This document shows positions 1 through 7,856 of a stretch of DNA of 64,000 bases, piece after piece. Numbering within the stretch: the stretch's first letter is position 1; each line of letters begins with the position of its first letter. The stretch covers positions 62,001 to 126,000 of the forward strand of contig NZ_JABAGQ010000003.1 in the NCBI RefSeq assembly GCF_012844225.1, in the 5' to 3' direction. The stretch comes from Rhodococcus sp. 105337 (lineage in GTDB: Bacteria; Actinomycetota; Actinomycetes; Mycobacteriales; Mycobacteriaceae). A program made the position numbers and the translations under genes. A model generated the notes under the pieces. It did no database searches. It was given only the letters and a program-made list of their open reading frames with translations, and was not told where the DNA came from.

Positions 1-156
1 ATGACGGGACGGCTCGCGACGCAGGTCGCCGCCGACCCCCGAATCCACCTCGTCGGCTACGGCCCGTCCGCGTCCACCATCGGCGCCAACCGCGCCGGGC
101 GGGCTGCGGCACGTGAACTCGTCGACCATCTGACCACCGGAGCTGCGGCGTTGTGA
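1..156 (+). CDS. C-terminal end of a flavoprotein (FAD/NAD(P)-binding oxidoreductase), 5' truncated by window
   Basis: The frame is open from the first base and ends at TGA 154-156. The ATG at base 1 is probably internal. The 51 visible residues contain LVGYGPSASTIGANRAGR, a segment I recognise from the C-terminal end of actinobacterial FAD-dependent NAD(P)-binding proteins (Pyr_redox_3-like), where it closes the FAD site. The stop overlaps the GTG start of the next gene by 4 bases, suggesting co-transcription. The substrate cannot be guessed from this fragment. Confidence 0.6.
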   Translation: MTGRLATQVAADPRIHLVGYGPSASTIGANRAGRAAARELVDHLTTGAAAL

Positions 157-1226
157 GACGGCGCGGGGGGTCGGTCCTGGTGGTCGCGTTCGCAGCCGCG
201 ACCAGCCTTCTCGCCTCCGCGCCCGAAGCCGTCGAGATCGCGCTCCCTCCCCCGCCGCCACCGATCCCGGCGCCGCCGCCCACGCCACTGGCGCCCGACG
301 AACTCGCCGCCCGTACCGTGCCGGTCGTCGTGACCATCGACGCGAGCCGCGGATGGACGGGAACGTCCGGAACGGGAATCGTTCTCACACCCGACGGCAC
401 GGTGCTGACCAATCATCACGTGGTCAGCGGAGCGACCGACATCACCGCGGTGAGCGCGGCGACGGGACTGATCTACGACGTCGACGTCATCGGGTACGAC
501 AGTGCACGCGACATCGCCGTACTCCAGCTCGGCACCGCGAACGGTCTCCCCGCGGCACCGGTCGCCGACGCTCTGCCACCCGCGGGGACTCCCGTGACCG
601 CATTCGGGAACGCGGACGGCGGCGGCGTCGTGATCGCAGCGCCGGGCACCGTCATCGCGGCCGACCGCAGCGTGATGGTCCGCGACTCCACCGAGGGCTC
701 CCGCAAGCGACTCACCGGAATGCTGCAGACCGACACCCCGATCCGCCCCGGAGACTCGGGCGGTCCGCTCGTCGACCATTACGGCGCGGTGGTCGGAGTC
801 AACACCGCCGGCGCGATCGAACGTGAGCAGCAAGAACCGTCCGAGTCCGCACCGGAGGCGTATGCCGTCCCGATAGCGGAGGCTCTCGCCGTCGTCGAGC
901 AGGTCCGGACCGGGGTCGGCACCGACACCGTGCACGTCGGCCCCACACCACGACTCGGTCTCGGCGTCACCACCGCCCGAGCGGACGGCGCCGACCGCGG
1001 GGCCGAAGTGCTGTGGGTGTCGTTCGATACCCCCGCGTATCGCGCCGGCCTCGAAGCCGGCGACGTGGTCGTCTCTTTCGGAGGCGCCACGGTGTCGTCG
1101 ACGACCGACCTCGAGCAACGGCTACGAACCCGGAAACCGGGCGACACCGTCCGGATCGAATGGCTCGACGGGGACGGCCGTTCTCGTACGGCCGACGTGG
1201 TTCTCGAAGACGGCCCCGCCCGCTGA
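153..1226 (+). CDS. Secreted/membrane-anchored trypsin-like serine protease with PDZ domain
   Basis: 357 aa. An N-terminal MRRRGG plus hydrophobic stretch (about 6-25) looks like a signal peptide or anchor, followed by a Pro-rich linker (31-48). The chymotrypsin-fold domain carries the triad in order: His89 in TNHHV, Asp120 in RDIAVLQ, Ser202 in GDSGGPL. A PDZ-like domain fills about residues 265-350. This is the HtrA/DegP or PepD-like layout, with one PDZ domain. The expected role is quality control or regulated cleavage outside the membrane. The GTG start overlaps the previous stop, so it is likely translationally coupled to the flavoprotein gene. Confidence 0.88.
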   Translation: MRRRGGSVLVVAFAAATSLLASAPEAVEIALPPPPPPIPAPPPTPLAPDELAARTVPVVVTIDASRGWTGTSGTGIVLTPDGTVLTNHHVVSGATDITAVSAATGLIYDVDVIGYDSARDIAVLQLGTANGLPAAPVADALPPAGTPVTAFGNADGGGVVIAAPGTVIAADRSVMVRDSTEGSRKRLTGMLQTDTPIRPGDSGGPLVDHYGAVVGVNTAGAIEREQQEPSESAPEAYAVPIAEALAVVEQVRTGVGTDTVHVGPTPRLGLGVTTARADGADRGAEVLWVSFDTPAYRAGLEAGDVVVSFGGATVSSTTDLEQRLRTRKPGDTVRIEWLDGDGRSRTADVVLEDGPAR

Positions 1227-1278
1227 TCCGCAGAACGCCGTAGCGTGGGGCGACACCGCACCGGAACCCGGAGGGCAC

Positions 1279-1923
1279 ATGCCTCGACTTCTGCACCTCG
1301 ATTCGTCCGCCGACCTCGATGCCTCGGTCTCGCGCGAACTGACACGGTTGTTCGTCGATACCTGGCGCGCAACCGGTTCCGACCACACGGTGATCGAGCG
1401 GGATCTGCACCGATCGCCGCTCCCCCACCTTCCGGACGCCGCGCTGCACTACGCGGCGCGGCTGCGCACCGGTACGGAGTGGCCCGACCCGGCGGCCGAG
1501 GGTCTGCAAGCCGAATTGATCGCTGAGCTGACGGGCGCGGACGCGGTGGTGATCGGTGCGCCGATGTACAACTGGTCGATGCCGTCCTCGCTCAAAGCCT
1601 GGATCGACTACATCCACGTACTCGGCACCACAGTGCCGTTCGATACTTCGGACGCACCCCTGGCGGGCAAGCCGGCGGTGATCGTGTCGAGCCGAGGAAA
1701 CACGTACGCTCCCGGAACTCCGGGCGATGGAACCGATTTCGTCATACCTCCCCTCATGCAGGTCCTCGGCACCTCGCTCGGCATGTCGGTATCGGTGGTG
1801 ACGGCGGAACTCACGCTCGCAGATCGCCTGACACCGCTTGCCCCGTTCGCCGACCTCGCGGCGGAGAGCCTTGCCGCCGCCCGGGACGCAGTGCGCACTC
1901 TCGCGACGAGCCTGGCCCGGTGA
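1279..1923 (+). CDS. FMN-dependent NADH:quinone reductase/azoreductase (AzoR-like)
   Basis: 214 aa, close to the usual AzoR length. The flavodoxin-like fold starts with LLHLDSSA (phosphate loop). The segment [18 protein letters not shown] (about 95-112) is the family FMN-binding motif, and SSRGNTY is another typical loop. Enzymes of this family use NADH to reduce quinones or azo compounds, usually as oxidative-stress protection in the cytoplasm. The ATG has a good ribosome-binding site (GGAGGG, 5 bases upstream). It stands alone between the protease and a doubtful small ORF. Confidence 0.88.
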   Translation: MPRLLHLDSSADLDASVSRELTRLFVDTWRATGSDHTVIERDLHRSPLPHLPDAALHYAARLRTGTEWPDPAAEGLQAELIAELTGADAVVIGAPMYNWSMPSSLKAWIDYIHVLGTTVPFDTSDAPLAGKPAVIVSSRGNTYAPGTPGDGTDFVIPPLMQVLGTSLGMSVSVVTAELTLADRLTPLAPFADLAAESLAAARDAVRTLATSLAR

Positions 1924-1951
1924 GGACGAGCAGGACGCCTGGCCCGCACCG

Positions 1952-2071
1952 GTGAAGTTCCTGGTGGGATGCTCCTACCTCGGCGTGCTCTGCGCACTGT
2001 CGATCGGGGTGTGGGTGATTCCTCGACTGGTAGCGACGGGATACCCGCCTGGCACACGTCGAGGGGCATGA
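1952..2071 (+). CDS. Possible small membrane protein (39 aa)
   Basis: A GTG-started frame of 39 codons encodes one hydrophobic helix (about residues 3-26, KFLVGCSYLGVLCALSIGVW) and a short basic tail. Codon third positions are GC-rich, as in real genes here, and the frame is also open upstream into the azoreductase gene. I see no clear ribosome-binding site and recognise no family. It could be a genuine small protein or a chance frame. Confidence is low. Confidence 0.3.
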   Translation: MKFLVGCSYLGVLCALSIGVWVIPRLVATGYPPGTRRGA

Positions 2072-2222
2072 GCAGATTCGACGCGCGGTCACGGTGTCGG
2101 GGGACACGTCGGCTTCGCCGGATCGCAGATCGACGACGAAGTGTGCGCTCGGCCGTGACCACATCCGGGCCTGTACAGACCCGTGGCGGAAGACGGAATC
2201 GTCGCAGCGGGATACTCGACAC

Positions 2223-3860
2223 GTGAGCGCAACACTACGTATCAGCGGCCTGTCCACCTCGAGAGGCGAACGCACGCTGTTCGAAGGCCTCGACCTCACC
2301 GTCGCACCGGGTGACGTGATCGGGCTGGTGGGCGCGAACGGCGCCGGCAAATCGACGCTGCTCACGACACTGGCCGGGCTGGGGAACGCGGACGTCACCG
2401 GATCGATCGTGCTCAGTCCGCCCGACGCGACCGTCGGATACCTCGCCCAGGAACCCGAGCGCGTCCCCGGTGAGACGATCCTGGATTTCCTCGGCCGTCG
2501 CACGGGCGTGACGGACGCCGAGAACATCATGAACGCGGCTGCCGAGGCGCTCGGCGAGTCGGATGTCGACGATTACACCCCGGCACTCGAGCGGTGGCTC
2601 GCGCTCGGCGGTGCCGATCTCGCAGAGCGCGCCGAGAAGGTCGTGTCGGATCTGGGGCTCGGGGTCGGGCTCGACGCGCCGATGACCGGACTGTCCGGCG
2701 GGCAGGCGGCGCGCGTCGGACTCGCGGCGCTGCTTCTGTCGCGCTACGACGTGCTGCTTCTCGACGAACCCACCAACGATCTCGACCTCGCGGGGCTGGA
2801 GCAACTCGAGCGTTTCGTCGCGGAGACACGCACCGCTCTCGTGGTGGTGAGCCACGACCGCGAATTCCTCGCGCGGACCGTGACGGGCATCGTCGAACTC
2901 GATCCCGTCCAGCAGCAGATCTCGGTGTACGACGGCGGTTACGAGGCGTACCTCGTCGAGCGCGAGGTGGCACGGCGGCACGCCCGCGAAGAGTACGAGG
3001 AATTCGCCGACACCAAGTCGCAACTCGAGGACCGCGCGCAGATGCAGCGCAACTGGCTCGAACACGGAACACGGAATGCTCGGCGGAAGTCGAAGGACAA
3101 CGACAAGATCGGGAAGAAATTCCGCGCGGAGGCCACCGAGAAGCAGGCCGCAAAAGCGCGTCAGACGCAGCGGCGCATCGAACGCCTCGACGTCGTCGAG
3201 GAACCCCGCAAGGAATGGGAACTGCGGATGGAGATCGCGGCGGCACCGCGCAGCGGCACGGTCGTCGCAACGCTCGACGACGCGACGGTGCGACGCGGTG
3301 ATTTCACCTTCGGTCCGGTGACCACCCAGGTGCAGTGGGGGGACCGGATCATCGTCACGGGCCCGAACGGGGCGGGGAAAACCACACTGCTGCGATTGCT
3401 GCTCGGCACCCTCACCCCGGATTCCGGGCGCGCGAGCCTCGGTTCCGGAGTCCAGGTCGGCGAGATCGATCAGGCGCGCGGCCTGTTCGAAGGCGACGAG
3501 CCTCTGGTCGAAGCTTTCGGCCGGCAGGTCCCGGAGTGGCCGGACGCCGACGTACGTACCCTGCTCGCCAAGTTCGGGCTCAAGGGGCACCATGTCCTGC
3601 GACCTGCGGCGTCGTTGTCGCCGGGCGAGCGGACACGGGCGGGGCTGGCGCTGCTGCAGGCGCGCGGTGTGAACCTGCTCGTGCTCGACGAGCCGACCAA
3701 CCACCTCGATCTCCCGGCGATCGAGCAACTCGAGCAGGCGGTCGAGAGCTTCGACGGCACTCTCCTGCTGGTGACGCACGATCGCAGAATGCTGGACACG
3801 ACGCGCAGCACGCGGCGGTGGCGGCTCGAGGACGGACGGCTGAGCGAGGAGTTGCTGTAG
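2223..3860 (+). CDS. ABC-F family ATPase (ribosome-associated, Rv1473-like)
   Basis: 545 aa with two ABC cassettes and no membrane segment, the mark of ABC-F proteins. Cassette 1 has GANGAGKST, LSGGQAARVG and LLLDEPTNDLD; cassette 2 has GPNGAGKTT, LSPGERTRAG and LVLDEPTNHLD. A charged linker rich in Arg/Lys lies between them (about 240-330). ABC-F proteins act on the ribosomal E site, as housekeeping factors or antibiotic protection proteins; which one cannot be read here. I chose GTG 2223 because the ABC domain starts directly after it. The frame is open back to 2094, but that stretch has no domain. The stop abuts the next ATG. Confidence 0.88.
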   Translation: MSATLRISGLSTSRGERTLFEGLDLTVAPGDVIGLVGANGAGKSTLLTTLAGLGNADVTGSIVLSPPDATVGYLAQEPERVPGETILDFLGRRTGVTDAENIMNAAAEALGESDVDDYTPALERWLALGGADLAERAEKVVSDLGLGVGLDAPMTGLSGGQAARVGLAALLLSRYDVLLLDEPTNDLDLAGLEQLERFVAETRTALVVVSHDREFLARTVTGIVELDPVQQQISVYDGGYEAYLVEREVARRHAREEYEEFADTKSQLEDRAQMQRNWLEHGTRNARRKSKDNDKIGKKFRAEATEKQAAKARQTQRRIERLDVVEEPRKEWELRMEIAAAPRSGTVVATLDDATVRRGDFTFGPVTTQVQWGDRIIVTGPNGAGKTTLLRLLLGTLTPDSGRASLGSGVQVGEIDQARGLFEGDEPLVEAFGRQVPEWPDADVRTLLAKFGLKGHHVLRPAASLSPGERTRAGLALLQARGVNLLVLDEPTNHLDLPAIEQLEQAVESFDGTLLLVTHDRRMLDTTRSTRRWRLEDGRLSEELL

Positions 3861-4235
3861 ATGAGCGGAAGCGTTCGGGTGGACAGCTGGACGTGGTCGG
3901 TGCGGCTGTTCAAGACGCGGTCGGCGGCGGCATCGGCGTGCCGCGCCGGGCACGTGAAGGTCGACGGCGTGACAGCGAAGCCGTCGACACCGGTGACGAT
4001 CGGCACCGAGGTCCGCGTGCGGGCGCACGGGGTCGAAAAGATCGTCGAGGTCACGCAACTCGTCAACAAGCGGGTGGGTGCGCCGATCGCCGCCACCGCC
4101 TACATCGATCACAGCCCACCACCGCCGCCGAAGGAGATCCTCGCGGCAATCCCGATCCGTGATCGCGGCGCGGGCCGGCCCACGAAGAAGGATCGCCGCG
4201 AACTCGACCGGATCCGCGGTTTCCAGGACGACTGA
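3861..4235 (+). CDS. S4-domain RNA-binding protein (Hsp15/HslR-like)
   Basis: 124 aa. The N-terminal half (VRVDSWTWSVRLFKTRSAA...HVKVDG) is an S4 RNA-binding domain as in Hsp15 (HslR), which binds stalled 50S subunits. The C-terminal tail is basic (TKKDRRELDRIRGF). The ATG directly follows the TAG of the ABC-F gene with no gap, so the two are almost certainly one operon and may both serve the ribosome. That link to ribosome rescue or protection is an inference from adjacency and families. Confidence 0.85.
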   Translation: MSGSVRVDSWTWSVRLFKTRSAAASACRAGHVKVDGVTAKPSTPVTIGTEVRVRAHGVEKIVEVTQLVNKRVGAPIAATAYIDHSPPPPPKEILAAIPIRDRGAGRPTKKDRRELDRIRGFQDD

Positions 4236-4413
4236 CGGGATCGCCTCGAATGGGGCCGTGGGCTCCGTGCCGGTCATCGGACGGTACTCGACTCCCCCGA
4301 AAACCCGGTCCCGTCGTACTCGGGTCGCTACGATCACGGGCAATTCGGCTGCCGGGGGCCGGCGAATCTCGGGTGGCCTCCCCGACAGCCCACGGGGGGG
4401 AGGCGGTTTCATC

Positions 4414-4791
4414 ATGGCGTGTCGAATCAGCGAGTTGGTGCTCGACTGCAGGGAACCCGAGGTGCTGGCGCGGTTCTGGTGCGAGGTCCTGGACTTCGTC
4501 GTGCTCGATCGTGACGAAGACGGACTGGAGATCGGACCACGCGAAGGATTCGGCGGCGCACAACCGACCATCATCCTGAGTCGGACGGATAAACCCGAGC
4601 CCGCAAAACCGCGCCTGCACATCGATGTCAACGCCACCGACCGTGATCAGGACGCAGAACTCGAACGACTGCTCAGCCTCGGTGCACGCCCGGCCGACAT
4701 CGGACAGACGGGCGACGAGTCGTGGCACGTGCTCGCCGATCCCGAGGGCAACGAGTTCTGCCTTCTGAAGACTCGCCTCGAGCCCCTCTGA
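4414..4791 (+). CDS. VOC/glyoxalase-like protein
   Basis: 125 aa. It begins ISELVLDCREPEVLARFWCEVLDF and ends DPEGNEFCLL, the standard start and end of the actinobacterial Glyoxalase_6-type VOC fold. A G-rich ribosome-binding site (GGGGGGAGG) lies about 9 bases before the ATG. The frame stays open upstream to 4078, but that part is not VOC-like. The substrate is unknown. It follows a 178-base gap containing a TACGAT that may be the -10 box. Confidence 0.8.
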   Translation: MACRISELVLDCREPEVLARFWCEVLDFVVLDRDEDGLEIGPREGFGGAQPTIILSRTDKPEPAKPRLHIDVNATDRDQDAELERLLSLGARPADIGQTGDESWHVLADPEGNEFCLLKTRLEPL

Positions 4792-4847
4792 TGCACGTGC
4801 TGACGCCACGACCGCCGGGGCCGTGGCGGGAGGGCGAGTTCCCGGTA

Positions 4848-4876
4848 TTGACAAATCGTTGGGTTTTTACAACACT
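4848..4876 (+). promoter_or_regulatory. Sigma-70-type promoter of the Xre/ABC operon with flanking half-sites
   Basis: TTGACA at 4848-4853 is a perfect -35 box. AACACT at 4871-4876 (17-base spacer) is a plausible -10. Transcription would start at about 4883, right at the ATG (4884), so the mRNA may be leaderless. ACAAA (4851-4855) and TTTGT (4876-4880) are inverted arms overlapping both boxes and could be the operator for the Xre protein itself. The operator role is inferred. Confidence 0.6.
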
Positions 4877-4883
4877 TTGTTCC

Positions 4884-5159
4884 ATGAGTCCGGTACGCCG
4901 TGGGGAAACGCTCCCCATCTTCAACCGCATCCGCGTTCTCCGTGCGGAACGCGGCATGAGCCGAGCCCAACTTGCCGAGCTCATCGACGTGAACCCCCAA
5001 ACGGTGGGCGCGCTCGAGCGCGGAGACCACTATCCGAGCCTGGATCTCGCTTTCCGGATCTGCGACGTCTTCGGCCTCCCGGTCGAAGCGGTCTTCTCGC
5101 GCACCGAGTTCACCCCCTTGTCGACCGAGCTCTACAGAGCCCACACCAAGGAGGCCTGA
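4884..5159 (+). CDS. Xre-family helix-turn-helix regulator
   Basis: 91 aa. An HTH_3 domain covers about residues 12-68: FNRIRVLRAERGMSRAQLAELI, then VNPQTVGALERGDHYPS, with the recognition helix near QTVGALE. It resembles the short YozG/Cro-like repressors that head small ABC or membrane-protein operons. One base separates its stop from the next ATG. It probably autoregulates this four-gene operon through the palindromic promoter just upstream. No ligand-binding domain is present. Confidence 0.85.
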   Translation: MSPVRRGETLPIFNRIRVLRAERGMSRAQLAELIDVNPQTVGALERGDHYPSLDLAFRICDVFGLPVEAVFSRTEFTPLSTELYRAHTKEA

Positions 5160-5160
5160 C

Positions 5161-5697
5161 ATGTCCACCGCGTCGCTCATCGACCGGTACGAGGACTACC
5201 GCACCCGCCGGTTCCTCACGCACGAGGCCACATTCGCGAAATGGCTGCCGGCATGGCGCACCCGGCACCGTCGCCGCATCCTCGCCGGTGCCGTCGTCGC
5301 CCTGATCTCGGCGATGTTCGTCATCTCCGTGGCAACCTACTTCTTCCCTGTCGTCGCCATCGTGTGGCTGGCCGTCGTGTTGGTATTCCTGCCCACGTGG
5401 ACGTGCCTGCAGATCGTCTCGGGGCGGCAATCCGACGCACCACGGCATGCCCTCGACGAGCGTGAGATCGCCGAACGCAACAGCGCTCGCTCGATCGGCC
5501 TCTCGGTGGCGCAGAGCCTGCTCCTGATACCGATCTTCGCGCTCCTGTGGAGCCCGCCGTTCGACTTCATCGATCACAAAGCACTGTGCTACTCGGCGGG
5601 TGGATTCGCTCTCGCCGCAATACTTTTCAGTGGATGCCTCCCGGCAGTGCTGCTGGCGTGGACCCGACCCGACGACGACCCGGAGGACCAACTATGA
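5161..5697 (+). CDS. Membrane protein of unknown function in the Xre/ABC operon
   Basis: 178 aa with a charged N-terminus (about 1-37) and four predicted membrane segments: about 39-58, 60-80, 112-132 and 145-165. I do not recognise a family. AGGAGG lies just upstream and the stop overlaps the ABC ATPase start (ATGA). Its place between the regulator and exporter genes suggests it works with the ABC transporter or is the sensor/immunity part of the cluster; this is inference. Confidence 0.7.
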   Translation: MSTASLIDRYEDYRTRRFLTHEATFAKWLPAWRTRHRRRILAGAVVALISAMFVISVATYFFPVVAIVWLAVVLVFLPTWTCLQIVSGRQSDAPRHALDEREIAERNSARSIGLSVAQSLLLIPIFALLWSPPFDFIDHKALCYSAGGFALAAILFSGCLPAVLLAWTRPDDDPEDQL

Positions 5698-6584
5698 CCC
5701 TCACCATCGACAATCTCTCGAAACGTTACGGCTCCACGGTCGCCCTCGACGGGGTGAGCTTCGAGGTGCAGCCCGGTGAACTGTTCGGGTTCGTCGGCAG
5801 CAACGGTGCCGGCAAGACCACCACCATGCGCATCGCGCTGGGAGTGCTCGCCGCAGACGGCGGAGAAGTCCGGCTTTCGGGCAAGCCCGTCGATCTCGAC
5901 GTCCGCCGCACAATCGGGTACATGCCCGAGGAACGCGGGCTCTATCCGAAGATGAAGGTCGGTAACCAACTGATCTATCTTGCTCGATTGCACGGGCTTT
6001 CGAAGCGCGATGCCACGGCGGCGATGCAGCGCTGGACCGAAAGGCTGGGCATCGCCGAGCGGATCGGTGACACGGTCGATTCACTGTCTCTCGGCAATCA
6101 GCAGCGCGTTCAGCTCGCCGCAGCGCTCATACACGATCCCGCCGTCCTCGTTCTCGACGAACCGTTCTCGGGTCTCGATCCGGTCGCCGTCGATGTCATG
6201 AGCGAGGTTCTCGTCGAGAAGGCGAACACCGGTGTCCCGGTGATCTTCTCGAGCCACCAGCTCGATCTGGTACAGCGACTGTGCGAGCGCGTCGGCATCA
6301 TCGTCCATGGACGCATGCGCGTCGTCGGTGCCGTCGACGACTTGCGCGCCGAGGGTGCTTCCCGTCTGGTCGTGCACGCTCCCGACGCCCCCGCCGGCTG
6401 GGCCGACGGCCTGCCGGGTGTCTCCGGCTCGGAATACACAGAGGGTCGCACCGTGCTCACCATCGAGCCGGGCACCGACGACCAGCAGATCCTCAAAACT
6501 GCGCTGTCCACCGGACCGGTACACGAGTTCTCCTTGCAGCAACCGTCCCTGACCGACCTGTTCCGAGAGGTGGTAGCCGCATGA
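5694..6584 (+). CDS. ABC exporter ATP-binding protein (NatA/CcmA-like)
   Basis: 296 aa. Walker A is GSNGAGKTT, the signature is LSLGNQQRVQ, and Walker B is VLVLDEPFSGLD; the switch His is in SSHQ. The C-terminal 70 residues form the small extra domain of the CcmA/EcsA/NatA group, which serve ABC-2 exporters. The ATG overlaps the preceding stop and its own stop overlaps the permease start, so ATPase and permease are coupled. The cargo is unknown: sodium, peptide or antibiotic are all possible for this group. Confidence 0.88.
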   Translation: MTLTIDNLSKRYGSTVALDGVSFEVQPGELFGFVGSNGAGKTTTMRIALGVLAADGGEVRLSGKPVDLDVRRTIGYMPEERGLYPKMKVGNQLIYLARLHGLSKRDATAAMQRWTERLGIAERIGDTVDSLSLGNQQRVQLAAALIHDPAVLVLDEPFSGLDPVAVDVMSEVLVEKANTGVPVIFSSHQLDLVQRLCERVGIIVHGRMRVVGAVDDLRAEGASRLVVHAPDAPAGWADGLPGVSGSEYTEGRTVLTIEPGTDDQQILKTALSTGPVHEFSLQQPSLTDLFREVVAA

Positions 6585-7774
6585 GCGCCCCACTGAGCAA
6601 CTCGCACGCGATCGGCCTGGTGGCGCGCCGCGAATTCGTCACCCAGGTACAGAAGAAGAGCTTCGTCATCAGCAACGCGATCGTGCTCGCTGCGATCGTC
6701 GTCGGCATCGTCGCGATGTCGATCTTTTCCGGCGGCGAGGACGACCGCCCCACCGTGGGTGTCGTCTCCGGCTACACCCTCGGCACGACGCTCGGTTCCA
6801 TCGGCGACGCCGTGGGCACGCCGATCGAAGTCTCTACCGTGCCCGACGCCGACGCCGCTCGCGAGCAGGTAGGTGCGGGCAGCCTCGACGTCGCCCTCGT
6901 TCCCGGCGGTGACGGTACCGTCACCGCGATCACCGAGTCCGATATCGACGCCGATCTCAAAGCACTCATCGATACCGCGGTCGTGCAGGAAGCCCAATCC
7001 GCGGCGCTGTCCACCCGCGGAGTCGACCCCGCGGAGATCGCTGCGGCCGCTGCTCGCGCAACAGTAGTCGTCGAGGCCATCGAACCTCCCGACCCCGAAC
7101 AGGGCCAGCGGATCATCCTGGCGACCGTTTCGGTGCTCCTGCTGTACTTGCAGATCCTGCTGTTCGGAACGTATGTCGCGATGGGCGTGGTCGAGGAGAA
7201 GTCCTCGCGTGTCGTCGAACTCCTGCTCTCCACCCTCCGGCCGCTGCAGCTGCTGTGGGGCAAGATTCTCGGTATCGGTGCCGTCGGCCTGCTCCAGCTC
7301 ACCGCGTACGGCGTCGTGGGTGTCGGCGCGTCTGTCGCCACCGGGACGCTCACCATCACCGGCACCGCGATCGGTGTGCTGGCCGGCACGCTCGGCTGGT
7401 TCATCCTCGGCTTCGCGTTCTTCGCCGTGCTCTACGCCGCAGCGGGGTCGATGGTCTCGCGGCAGGAAGACGTGAACTCCACGTCCGGCCCGTTGATGAT
7501 CGTCATCATCGCGATGTTTTTCGCGGCGTTCTCTTCGATCGACGATCCGGAAGCCTCGTGGAGCACGACCCTGAGCTGGATCCCGCCGTTCTCGGCAATC
7601 CTCATGCCGCTCCGCATCGCGGCAGGTGTCGCGACTCCGGTACAAATCGTCGGCACCGTACTGCTCATGGTCGCCGCAACGGCACTGCTCAGCCTCGTAG
7701 CGGCGAAGATCTACCAACGTTCGATCCTGCGTATCGGCCGCACGGTGACGTGGAAGGAAGCACTCGGCCGCTGA
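6581..7774 (+). CDS. ABC-2 type permease (NatB-like)
   Basis: 397 aa. One membrane segment lies near the N-terminus (about 28-47). A soluble extracytoplasmic stretch of about 140 residues follows, then five to six membrane helices from about 170 to 380. This is the ABC2_membrane_3/NatB layout. The motif VVEEKSSRVVELLLSTLRP is the coupling segment typical of NatB/YhaP permeases. It partners with the ATPase it overlaps by 4 bases and closes the operon. Confidence 0.88.
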   Translation: MSAPLSNSHAIGLVARREFVTQVQKKSFVISNAIVLAAIVVGIVAMSIFSGGEDDRPTVGVVSGYTLGTTLGSIGDAVGTPIEVSTVPDADAAREQVGAGSLDVALVPGGDGTVTAITESDIDADLKALIDTAVVQEAQSAALSTRGVDPAEIAAAAARATVVVEAIEPPDPEQGQRIILATVSVLLLYLQILLFGTYVAMGVVEEKSSRVVELLLSTLRPLQLLWGKILGIGAVGLLQLTAYGVVGVGASVATGTLTITGTAIGVLAGTLGWFILGFAFFAVLYAAAGSMVSRQEDVNSTSGPLMIVIIAMFFAAFSSIDDPEASWSTTLSWIPPFSAILMPLRIAAGVATPVQIVGTVLLMVAATALLSLVAAKIYQRSILRIGRTVTWKEALGR

Positions 7775-7856
7775 GCGCACGGCGGTACACCGAAGCTGGA
7801 CGAGCGCCCGCCTCGTATAGGTTTGTTCCACAGCATGATCGACAGGTGGAGGCGAC

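Noticed and set aside
2094-2222. Upstream start for the ABC-F gene (588 aa)
   Set aside because: The extension is Arg/Ser/Thr-rich and unlike ABC-F N-termini; the domain begins at GTG 2223.
2235-4637. 800-aa open frame on the minus strand
   Set aside because: It is antisense to the ABC-F, S4 and VOC genes, which have clear motifs. Its translation is rich in His/Arg/Pro/Asp from mirrored GC-rich codons and holds no domain.
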